Assembly: GCF_000422885.1 (NCBI RefSeq)
Contig: NZ_KE383942.1
Span: forward strand, 375,353 to 439,352
Direction of reading: 5' to 3'
Source: Ottowia thiooxydans DSM 14619
Lineage (GTDB): Bacteria; Pseudomonadota; Gammaproteobacteria; Burkholderiales; Burkholderiaceae_C
Length of the DNA stretch: 64,000 nucleotides
Shown here: positions 56,841 through 64,000 of the stretch, piece after piece
Position numbering within the stretch: position 1 is the stretch's first letter
How the letters are laid out: each line of letters begins with the position of its first letter
Position numbers and translations under genes: made by a program
Notes under the pieces: model-generated
Seen by the model: only the letters and a program-made list of their open reading frames with translations
What the model was told of the DNA's origin: nothing
Databases searched by the model: none

Positions 56841-59720
56841 ATGCGCAGCATGAACGAGGCGAAATCCGTCTACGCCACTTACGAGGGCAATTCTTATCTT
56901 TTCGGGGGCAACGCGCCTTACGTCGAAGAGATGTATGAGAGCTATCTCGAAAACCCCGGAAGCGTGCCAGACAGCTGGCGTGCCTATTTTGATGCACTGC
57001 AGCACGTTCCCGCAGCAGATGGCACCAATGCCCGGGATGTACCCCATCTTCCAGTTATCAATGCCTTTGCAGAGCGCGCCAAGCAAGGCGGCACCCGCGT
57101 GGTCGAAGCCAGCGGCGCTGATTCCGAACTGGGCCGCAAACGCACTTCCGTACAGCAGCTGATTGCCGCGTACCGCAACGTCGGTACCCGCTGGGCTGAT
57201 CTAGATCCCCTGAAGCGTGCAGAGCGCCCCGCCATTCCTGAGCTGGAGCCATCGTTTTACGGCTTCACTGATGCCGACATGGAAACGGTGTTCAACACCA
57301 GCAACACGTTCTTCGGCAAGGAATCGATGTCGTTGCGCGATCTGCTGAATGCACTGCGCGAAACCTATTGCGGCACCCTGGGCGCCGAATACATGTACAT
57401 GACCGACCAGACGCGCAAGCGCTGGTGGCAAGAAAAGCTGGAAAGCAAGCGCACCAACCCTCAGCTCAACGCTGAGCAGAAAAAGCACGTGCTGGAGCGC
57501 CTCACTGCGGCCGAAGGCCTGGAGCGCTTCCTCCATACAAAATACGTTGGCCAAAAGCGTTTCTCCCTTGAAGGGGGTGAAAGCTTCATCGTGTCGATGG
57601 ATGAGCTGGTCAACCGCGCTGGCCTGGCCGGCGTGCAGGAAATCGTGATCGGCATGGCCCACCGCGGCCGCCTGAACGTGCTGGTGAACACCCTGGGCAA
57701 GATGCCCTCCATGCTGTTCGCTGAGTTCGACCACACCGCCCCTGAAGAACTCTCCAGCGGCGACGTGAAATACCACCAGGGCTTCAGCTCTGATGTTTCC
57801 ACGGCCGGTGGCCCGGTGCACTTGTCACTGGCGTTCAACCCATCGCATCTGGAAATCGTGAACCCAGTGGTGGAAGGCAGCGTGCGCGCCCGCCTGGACC
57901 GCCGTGGTGATGCAGAAGGCGATCAAGTGTTGCCTGTGCTGGTGCACGGTGATGCCGCCTTTGCAGGCCAAGGCGTGGTCATGGAAACTCTGGCACTGGC
58001 TGAAACGCGCGGTTATTACACCGGCGGCACCGTGCACATCGTCATCAACAACCAGATCGGCTTCACCACCAGCGATCCGCGCGACAGCCGTTCCACGCTG
58101 TATTGCACAGACGTGGTGAAGATGATTGAAGCGCCTGTTCTGCACGTCAACGGCGACGATCCAGAAGCCGTGGTGCTGGCCACTCAGCTGGCTCTTGAAT
58201 ACCGCCAGGAATTCAACAAAGACGTCGTGGTTGACATCGTTTGCTTCCGCAAACTGGGCCACAACGAGCAAGATACCCCTATGCTGACGCAGCCGCTGAT
58301 GTACAAGCGGATCAGCCAGCACCCTGGTACCCGCAAACTGTACGCAGACAAGCTCGCGGCCCAAGGCCTGGGCGACACGCTGGGCGACGACATGGTCAAA
58401 GCCTACCGTGCTGACATGGACGCCGGCAAGCTCACCGTGGATCCGGTTCTGACCAACTTCAAGAACAAGTACGCGGTTGATTGGTCGCCGTACCTGAACA
58501 CCAAGTGGACAGACGCCGCTGAAACAGCCATTCCTTTGGCTGAGTGGAAACGTCTAGCTGAGCGCATTACTACCGTGCCAGAAGACTTCACAGTTCACAC
58601 ACTGGTGAAGAAGGTGCTGGAAGACCGCGCTGCCATGGGCCGTGGTGAAGTGAACGTGGACTGGGGCATGGGCGAGCACATGGCCTATGCATCGCTGGTG
58701 GCCTCCGGTTATCCGGTGCGTCTCTCAGGCGAAGATTGCGGTCGCGGCACCTTCACTCACCGCCATGCTGTGCTGCATGATCAAAAGCGTGAGAAGTGGG
58801 ACGTAGGTACCTACATTCCGCTGGAACACGTGGCAGACAGCCAGGCTCCGTTCGTCGTGATCGATTCCATTCTGTCTGAAGAGGCCGTGCTGGGCTTTGA
58901 ATACGGCTACGCTTCCAATGACCCCAACACGCTCGTGCTGTGGGAAGCCCAGTTCGGTGACTTCGTCAACGGCGCTCAAGTGCTGATTGACCAGTTCATT
59001 GCTTCCGGTGAAGTGAAGTGGGGTCGTGTGAACGGACTCACGCTGCTGTTGCCACACGGCTATGAGGGCCAAGGCCCTGAGCACTCTTCAGCGCGTCTGG
59101 AGCGTTTCATGCAGTTGTCTGCTGACACCAACATGCAAGTGGTGCAGCCCACGACGGCCAGCCAGATTTTCCACGTGCTGCGCCGCCAGATGATCCGTTC
59201 GCTGCGCAAGCCGCTGATCATCATGACGCCCAAGAGCCTGCTGCGTAATAAAGACGCTACCTCGCCAGTTTCGGAATTCACTAAAGGTGGTTTCCAGACC
59301 GTCATCAAAGACCAAGGCGATCTGAAGGCCGACAAAGTCAAGCGCATCGTGGCTTGCTCTGGCAAGGTCTACTACGACTTGGCCAAGCGCCGTGCGGAAA
59401 AAGAGATCGACGACGTGGCCATCATCCGCGTCGAGCAGCTCTATCCGTTCCCGCACAAAGCTTTCAGCGCTGAGATCAAAAAGTATCCCAACGCCACGGA
59501 AGTGGTCTGGTGCCAAGACGAACCCCAGAACCAGGGCGCATGGTTCTTCGTGCAGCATTACATTCACGAAAACATGGTTTCTGGCCAGAAGCTTGGTTAT
59601 GCCGGTCGCGCTGCGTCGGCTTCCCCAGCCGTTGGCTACGCTCACCTGCACCAGGAGCAACTGAAGGCGCTGCTCGATGCCGCTTTCGGGCGCCTCAAAG
59701 GTTTCGTGCTGAGCAAGTAA
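56841..59720 (+). CDS. sucA: 2-oxoglutarate dehydrogenase E1
   Basis: This 959-residue thiamine-diphosphate enzyme performs the decarboxylation step of the TCA-cycle 2-oxoglutarate dehydrogenase complex. The N-terminal E2-binding segment (NSYLFGGNAPYVEEMYESYL) is followed by IGMAHRGRLNVL, VHGDAAFAGQGVVMETL with INNQIGFTTS (ThDP/Mg site) and HGYEGQGPEHSSARLERF. The ATG at 56850 (MNEAKSVY) is an alternative start. It is first of the odh operon, followed by E2. Confidence 0.96.
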   Translation: MRSMNEAKSVYATYEGNSYLFGGNAPYVEEMYESYLENPGSVPDSWRAYFDALQHVPAADGTNARDVPHLPVINAFAERAKQGGTRVVEASGADSELGRKRTSVQQLIAAYRNVGTRWADLDPLKRAERPAIPELEPSFYGFTDADMETVFNTSNTFFGKESMSLRDLLNALRETYCGTLGAEYMYMTDQTRKRWWQEKLESKRTNPQLNAEQKKHVLERLTAAEGLERFLHTKYVGQKRFSLEGGESFIVSMDELVNRAGLAGVQEIVIGMAHRGRLNVLVNTLGKMPSMLFAEFDHTAPEELSSGDVKYHQGFSSDVSTAGGPVHLSLAFNPSHLEIVNPVVEGSVRARLDRRGDAEGDQVLPVLVHGDAAFAGQGVVMETLALAETRGYYTGGTVHIVINNQIGFTTSDPRDSRSTLYCTDVVKMIEAPVLHVNGDDPEAVVLATQLALEYRQEFNKDVVVDIVCFRKLGHNEQDTPMLTQPLMYKRISQHPGTRKLYADKLAAQGLGDTLGDDMVKAYRADMDAGKLTVDPVLTNFKNKYAVDWSPYLNTKWTDAAETAIPLAEWKRLAERITTVPEDFTVHTLVKKVLEDRAAMGRGEVNVDWGMGEHMAYASLVASGYPVRLSGEDCGRGTFTHRHAVLHDQKREKWDVGTYIPLEHVADSQAPFVVIDSILSEEAVLGFEYGYASNDPNTLVLWEAQFGDFVNGAQVLIDQFIASGEVKWGRVNGLTLLLPHGYEGQGPEHSSARLERFMQLSADTNMQVVQPTTASQIFHVLRRQMIRSLRKPLIIMTPKSLLRNKDATSPVSEFTKGGFQTVIKDQGDLKADKVKRIVACSGKVYYDLAKRRAEKEIDDVAIIRVEQLYPFPHKAFSAEIKKYPNATEVVWCQDEPQNQGAWFFVQHYIHENMVSGQKLGYAGRAASASPAVGYAHLHQEQLKALLDAAFGRLKGFVLSK

Positions 59721-59726
59721 TCAAAA

Positions 59727-59767
59727 AACGCCGGAAGTCAAAGCACCCACTGCTTTTCTCCGGCGTT
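59727..59767 (+). promoter_or_regulatory. Two-step hairpin between sucA and sucB
   Basis: The outer arms AACGCCGGA/TCCGGCGTT and inner arms AAAGCA/TGCTTT stack into one long stem-loop six bases after the sucA stop. Only CTCGC follows, so full termination is unlikely; partial attenuation or mRNA protection that sets the E1:E2 ratio is plausible. Confidence 0.55.
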
Positions 59768-59805
59768 CTCGCTGAATTAATGAATACAAAGAACTGGAAA
59801 AAATA

Positions 59806-61068
59806 ATGGCTATCGTAGAAGTGAAGGTCCCGCAGCTGTCTGAATCCGTGGCCGAAGCCACGTTGCTGCAATGGAAGAAAAAAGTTGGCGACGCCATCAC
59901 CGCCGATGAAATCCTGATCGATGTCGAGACGGATAAAGTGGTTCTTGAAGTGCCCGCGCCCGCAGCCGGCGTGTTGATTGAAATTGTGCAAGCTGATGGC
60001 GCCACTGTGCTGGCAGAACAGCTGTTGGCCCGTATTGATACCGCTGCAGTGGCTGGCGCCGTAGCCGCCCCGGCAGCAGCACCCGCTGCCGCACCCGCAG
60101 CGCCTGCTCAGGCTGCTGCCGCAGCAGCAGGCGGCAGCAAAGCCGGCATTGCCATGCCAGCCGCTGCCAAACTGATGGCTGATAACCAGCTCGCCGCAGG
60201 CTCCGTTCCTGGCACTGGCAAAGATGGCCGAGTGACCAAGGGCGATGTGTTGGGTGCCGTGGCTTCGGGTTCTGCCAGCGCAGCGCCCGCACCTGCCCAG
60301 ATTCCTACTGGCGTGCCTACCAAGTTGCTGCCACAAGTGGCACCACCCGCAGCACCTAACCTGGGTGACCGCCCAGAGCAGCGCGTTCCTATGACGCGCC
60401 TGCGTGCTCGTGTGGCTGAGCGTCTGCTCCAGTCCCAATCCAGCAACGCCATTTTGACTACCTTCAACGAAGTCAACATGGCTCCGGTGATGGACATGCG
60501 CAAGCGTTTCCAGGAAAAGTTCGAGAAAGAGCACGGCGTCAAAGTGGGCTTCATGAGCTTCTTCGTGAAAGCTGCAGTGCACGCACTGAAAAAATACCCT
60601 GTGCTGAACGCCAGCGTGGACGGCAATGACATCGTCTACCACGGCTACTTCGACATCGGTATTGCAGTGGGTAGCCCGCGCGGTCTGGTTGTGCCAATTT
60701 TGCGCAACGCTGACCAGATGAGCTTTGCCGACATCGAGAAGAAAATTGCTGAATTCGGCACCAAGGCTCGTGATGGCAAACTGGGTCTTGATGACCTCAC
60801 CGGCGGCACGTTCTCCATCAGCAACGGTGGTACTTTCGGCTCCATGATGTCTACCCCCATCATCAACCCACCGCAATCGGCCATCTTGGGCGTTCACGCC
60901 ACTAAAGACCGTGCCGTGGTTGAAAATGGGCAAATTGTCATCCGCCCAATGAACTACCTGGCCATGAGCTACGACCACCGAATCATTGACGGCCGTGAAG
61001 CCGTTCTGGGTCTGGTGGCCATGAAAGACGCACTGGAAGATCCAGCGCGCCTGTTGTTTGACATCTGA
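59806..61068 (+). CDS. sucB: Dihydrolipoyl succinyltransferase E2
   Basis: The 420-residue core of the complex comprises a lipoyl domain with the lipoylated Lys in [11 protein letters not shown] (about 43), an Ala/Pro linker (80-105), an E3-binding domain ([14 protein letters not shown], then [13 protein letters not shown]) and a catalytic domain ending [12 protein letters not shown] with the His and Asp of CoA acyltransferases. It lies downstream of sucA with an 85-base gap that contains the hairpin. Confidence 0.96.
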   Translation: MAIVEVKVPQLSESVAEATLLQWKKKVGDAITADEILIDVETDKVVLEVPAPAAGVLIEIVQADGATVLAEQLLARIDTAAVAGAVAAPAAAPAAAPAAPAQAAAAAAGGSKAGIAMPAAAKLMADNQLAAGSVPGTGKDGRVTKGDVLGAVASGSASAAPAPAQIPTGVPTKLLPQVAPPAAPNLGDRPEQRVPMTRLRARVAERLLQSQSSNAILTTFNEVNMAPVMDMRKRFQEKFEKEHGVKVGFMSFFVKAAVHALKKYPVLNASVDGNDIVYHGYFDIGIAVGSPRGLVVPILRNADQMSFADIEKKIAEFGTKARDGKLGLDDLTGGTFSISNGGTFGSMMSTPIINPPQSAILGVHATKDRAVVENGQIVIRPMNYLAMSYDHRIIDGREAVLGLVAMKDALEDPARLLFDI

Positions 61069-61111
61069 AACAGGGTCTAACAGGCTCTGAACACGTTCTA
61101 AGCCAACCGCC

Positions 61112-61423
61112 ATGTCTCTCACAGACGATCTCACCCGGCTCGACGAACTGCGCCGTAACGGCGCATTGAGTGAGTCTGAGTTTCAGCAAGCGAAGGATCG
61201 TTTGCTGGGTGGATCGCCTGCGGGTGGGCCGGCGCTGAATGCGTTCAATCAGCTTCGGCGCAGCCGCTCAGACCGTTGGCTCGCTGGAGTCTGCGGCGGC
61301 CTGGCCCGCTCCACCGGGCTCGAGAGCTGGGGCTGGCGCCTTATTTTTTCCGTGCTTCTGCTGATGGGCGGCATGGGTATCGTGGCCTATCTACTTTTAT
61401 GGATCTTCGTGCCTGAGGAATGA
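61112..61423 (+). CDS. SHOCT/PspC-type small membrane protein
   Basis: The product is 103 residues. An N-terminal SHOCT-like helix pair (LTRLDELRRNGALSESEFQQ) is followed by a PspC-like domain (RSDRWLAGVCGGLARSTGLE) with one or two membrane helices (LIFSVLLLMGGMGIVAYLLL). It sits inside the odh operon between sucB and lpdA, 43 bases after sucB. PspC-like proteins sense membrane stress; its role next to 2-oxoglutarate dehydrogenase is not known. Confidence 0.82.
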   Translation: MSLTDDLTRLDELRRNGALSESEFQQAKDRLLGGSPAGGPALNAFNQLRRSRSDRWLAGVCGGLARSTGLESWGWRLIFSVLLLMGGMGIVAYLLLWIFVPEE

Positions 61424-61460
61424 CGGCCCGCAGATCTTTCTGACAGAAAACTCCAACATC

Positions 61461-62888
61461 ATGTCCAAGAATTTCGACGTCATCGTCATCGGTGCCGGCC
61501 CTGGCGGCTACATTGCTGCCATTCGCGCTGCACAACTGGGCTTCAGCGTGGCCTGTATCGACGAGTGGAAAAACGCTGCCGGTGGCCCTGCGCCCGGCGG
61601 CACCTGCACCAACGTGGGTTGCATTCCCTCCAAGGCACTGCTGCAAAGCTCTGAGCATTACGAGCACGCCAACAAACATTTCGCAGACCACGGCATTTCT
61701 GTCAGTGGCCTGAAAATGGATTCAGCCAAAATGATTGCGCGCAAGGATGCCGTGGTCAAGCAGAACAACGACGGTATCTTGTACCTGTTCAAAAAGAACA
61801 AGGTCAGCTTCTTCCACGGCCGCGGCTCGTTCGTGAAACCTGTGGAAGGCGGCTATGAACTCGCCGTGACCGGTGCGCAAGCCGAGACCCTCACAGGCAA
61901 GCAAATCATCGTGGCCACTGGCTCCAGCGCCCGCGCGCTGCCAGGAGTGCCTTTCGATGAAGAGAACGTGCTCTCCAACGACGGCGCACTGCGCATTGGC
62001 GGTGTGCCCAAGAAATTGGGCCTCATCGGCTCCGGCGTGATTGGCCTGGAAATGGGCAGCGTCTGGCGCCGCCTGGGTGCTGAAGTCACTGTGCTCGAAG
62101 CCATGCCCACCTTCCTGGGCGCTGTGGATGAGCAGATCGCCAAAGAAGCCCGCAAAGCTTTTGACAAGCAAGGCCTGAAGGTTGAGCTGGGCGTGAAAGT
62201 GGGCGAGATCAAATCCGATAAAAAGGGCGTGAGCGTGGCCTACACCAATGCCAAGGGCGAAGCCCAGGCGCTGGAAGTCGACAAGCTCATCGTTTCTATT
62301 GGCCGGGTGCCCAACACCACTGGCCTCAATGCTGAAGCCGTGGGCTTGAAGCTTGATGACCGTGGCGCCATCGTTGTGGATGATGAATGCCGCACCAGCC
62401 TGCCTGGCGTATGGGCGGTTGGCGATGTGGTGCGCGGCCCCATGCTGGCGCATAAGGCGGAAGAAGAGGGCGTGGCGGTTGCGGAGCGCATCGCTGGTCA
62501 GCATGGCCACGTTGATTTCAACCTGGTTCCCTGGGTCATCTACACCAGCCCTGAGATCGCTTGGGTCGGCAAGACTGAGCAGCAGCTCAAGGCTGATGGC
62601 GTGAAATACAAAGCGGGCACGTTCCCCTTCCTGGCCAACGGCCGCGCTCGTGCGCTGGGCGACACCACCGGTATGGTGAAGATGCTGGCCGATGCAGCCA
62701 CGGATGAAATCCTGGGCGTGCATGTGGTGGGCCCCATGGCGAGCGAGCTGATTGCTGAAGCCTGTGTGGCCATGGCCTTCCGCGCCAGCAGCGAGGACAT
62801 TGCGCGCATCTGCCATGCGCACCCGTCCTTGAGCGAATCAACCAAGGAAGCCGCGCTCGCGGTGGACAAGCGCACGCTTAATTTCTAA
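61461..62888 (+). CDS. lpdA: Dihydrolipoyl dehydrogenase E3
   Basis: The 475-residue FAD enzyme reoxidises lipoamide. It shows the N-terminal GAGPGGYIAAIRAAQLG, the redox disulfide GGTCTNVGCIPSK (Cys about 50 and 55), NAD site GLIGSGVIGLEMGSVW and C-terminal HAHPSLSE with the active His/Glu. It completes the odh operon and may also serve other 2-oxoacid complexes. Confidence 0.96.
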   Translation: MSKNFDVIVIGAGPGGYIAAIRAAQLGFSVACIDEWKNAAGGPAPGGTCTNVGCIPSKALLQSSEHYEHANKHFADHGISVSGLKMDSAKMIARKDAVVKQNNDGILYLFKKNKVSFFHGRGSFVKPVEGGYELAVTGAQAETLTGKQIIVATGSSARALPGVPFDEENVLSNDGALRIGGVPKKLGLIGSGVIGLEMGSVWRRLGAEVTVLEAMPTFLGAVDEQIAKEARKAFDKQGLKVELGVKVGEIKSDKKGVSVAYTNAKGEAQALEVDKLIVSIGRVPNTTGLNAEAVGLKLDDRGAIVVDDECRTSLPGVWAVGDVVRGPMLAHKAEEEGVAVAERIAGQHGHVDFNLVPWVIYTSPEIAWVGKTEQQLKADGVKYKAGTFPFLANGRARALGDTTGMVKMLADAATDEILGVHVVGPMASELIAEACVAMAFRASSEDIARICHAHPSLSESTKEAALAVDKRTLNF

Positions 62889-63035
62889 GCTCGCTTTGAC
62901 GCTCTTCGGCCCCGTGCTGCCTGCTTTGCTCACCCCTGTGCGGGAGAGTGAGGTAGAGCAGTGCTCGCTGAAGGCGGCTCTTGCGGGCGCCGGGGGCGCT
63001 CGCAAATGGAGATTTAGCAGGAAGCGGTGCTGCGG

Positions 63036-64000
63036 ATGAATGCTGTGCGCGAGGCCTACGCGGCCGAATTGAAAATTCGTGGATTTGAGAGCGACCCGGC
63101 GCAGTTGCGCGCTGTGGAAGCGCTGCAGCGCTGTGCGGACGAATGGGCTATCTATAAAGAAAAGCGTTCCAACCGTTTCAAGAAGCTGCTCAATCGCCCT
63201 GAAGTGCCAAAGGGTGTTTATATGTTTGGCGGGGTAGGCAGAGGCAAGAGCTTCCTGATGGATTGCTTTTTCAACGCCGTGCCCATTCGCCGCAAGACAC
63301 GCCTGCATTTTCACGAGTTCATGCGTGAAGTGCATAGGGAGCTGGCTGGGTTGCAAGGTACAGTGAACCCGCTCGATGAGCTGGGAAAACGCATTGCCAA
63401 CCGCTTCAAGCTGATTTGCTTTGATGAGTTCCACGTGGCAGACATTACAGATGCCATGATCTTGCACCGGTTGCTGGCGGCCCTGTTTGAAAACGGCGTG
63501 GGCTTGGTAACCACGAGCAATTTCAAGCCTGACAACCTCTACCCTAACGGCCTGCACCGCGACCGCATTTTGCCCGCCATCGCGCTATTGAATGCCCGTA
63601 TGGAGGTGCTCAATGTAGACAACGGCACCGACTACCGCAGCCGTACTCTGGAGCAGGTTGAGCTTTATCACACGCCGCTCGGCGCTATTGCCGATGCCGC
63701 CATGACCGAGGCCTTCAATCGCCTGGCGGTTTCTCAGGATGAGAGCCCGGTGCTGAACATTGAGGCGCGTGAGATTCAATCACGCAGGCGCGCGGGGGGT
63801 GTGGTGTGGTTTGATTTCAAGACACTCTGTGGTGGCCCGCGTTCGCAGAACGATTATCTGGAGATCTCCAGCCAATTCCACACGGTGCTCCTCTCTGATG
63901 TGCCTCAGATGTTCGTGCGCCATGCTTCAGAAGCTCGGCGTTTCACCTGGCTGGTGGATGTGTTGTATGACCGGCGAGTCAAGTTCATACTATCTGCAGC
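63036..64000 (+). CDS. zapE: AFG1/ZapE-family ATPase, partial at the window edge
   Basis: At least 321 residues are present and the frame is still open at 64000, so the C-terminal end is missing. Walker A GGVGRGKS with Walker B LICFDEFHVADITD and TSNFKPDNLYPNGLHRDRIL are the AFG1/ZapE signature. The protein is a cell-division-associated ATPase that acts on the FtsZ ring. The start ATG at 63036 is chosen; GTG at 63027 is possible. It follows lpdA by 147 bases, a gene order common in Burkholderiales. Confidence 0.9.
   Translation, partial: MNAVREAYAAELKIRGFESDPAQLRAVEALQRCADEWAIYKEKRSNRFKKLLNRPEVPKGVYMFGGVGRGKSFLMDCFFNAVPIRRKTRLHFHEFMREVHRELAGLQGTVNPLDELGKRIANRFKLICFDEFHVADITDAMILHRLLAALFENGVGLVTTSNFKPDNLYPNGLHRDRILPAIALLNARMEVLNVDNGTDYRSRTLEQVELYHTPLGAIADAAMTEAFNRLAVSQDESPVLNIEAREIQSRRRAGGVVWFDFKTLCGGPRSQNDYLEISSQFHTVLLSDVPQMFVRHASEARRFTWLVDVLYDRRVKFILSA

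Noticed and set aside
59727-59767. Hard terminator splitting sucA from sucB
   Set aside because: No T-run follows, and E1 and E2 are needed together; treated as a possible attenuator or stabilising hairpin.
59695-61134. 479-codon open frame on the minus strand
   Set aside because: Antisense to sucB; composition rich in His, Cys and Gly without any domain. The E2 motifs are on the other strand.
61722-62822. 366-codon open frame on the minus strand
   Set aside because: Antisense to lpdA, whose redox and nucleotide-binding motifs are clear.

Overview
The window looks like chromosome from a betaproteobacterium of the order Burkholderiales, most likely Comamonadaceae or a close relative. The signs are four Bug/TctC-type periplasmic receptors beside LysR or IclR regulators, many CoA-ligase and CoA-transferase genes, the order odhA-odhB-lpdA-zapE, and short repeats related to CTTCGACAAGCTCAGCCCG. 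This placement is inferred from gene content and style; no search was run.

Layout. 1-2540 is the end of an element that uses a tyrosine recombinase. The integrase faces away from a 3' fragment of a tRNA-Val(CAC) gene, which is the attachment-site scar. 2540-13700 is an accessory zone full of wreckage: three relics of one phage/plasmid-type gene, a decayed IS66-family element and a drug-transporter gene with two stop codons. Live-looking modules lie among them: an SMR exporter with two TetR regulators and shared operators, an unusual fused SecDF, a toxin-antitoxin pair, and two tandem small secreted proteins. 13700-24270 is metabolic: acyl-CoA ligase, a lipoprotein glycosidase, two Bug receptors, amidohydrolase, isochorismatase-like hydrolase and PrpE. 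24270-27940 is a two-gene insert (OLD/TOPRIM ATPase plus a coiled-coil membrane protein) that resembles a defence cassette. 28130-30754 is a LysR/Bug/carboxymuconolactone-decarboxylase-like set. 30922-41321 is an IclR gene divergent from a tight nine-gene catabolic operon. 41546-42775 is purT. 43202-45761 holds three exported proteins, one with an IPTL-CTERM-like tail. 45850-51856 holds LysR/hydrolase/MFS, a TAP-like lipoprotein protease and a cold-shock/DUF1294 protein. 52130-54688 is an eight-repeat MBG surface protein, followed by a GT39 membrane glycosyltransferase. 56841-64000 is the 2-oxoglutarate dehydrogenase operon followed by a partial zapE.

How the genes fit together. The nine-gene operon encodes enzymes for CoA activation, dehydrogenation, hydration and citryl-CoA-type cleavage, plus a tricarboxylate-type receptor. 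I infer a CoA-dependent route for a tri- or branched dicarboxylate ending in acetyl-CoA and an oxoacid. Its promoter has a near-consensus -35/-10 pair with a perfect 16-bp palindrome just downstream, a plausible site for the divergent IclR protein. The best candidates for something undescribed are this operon and the OLD-ATPase/membrane-protein pair.
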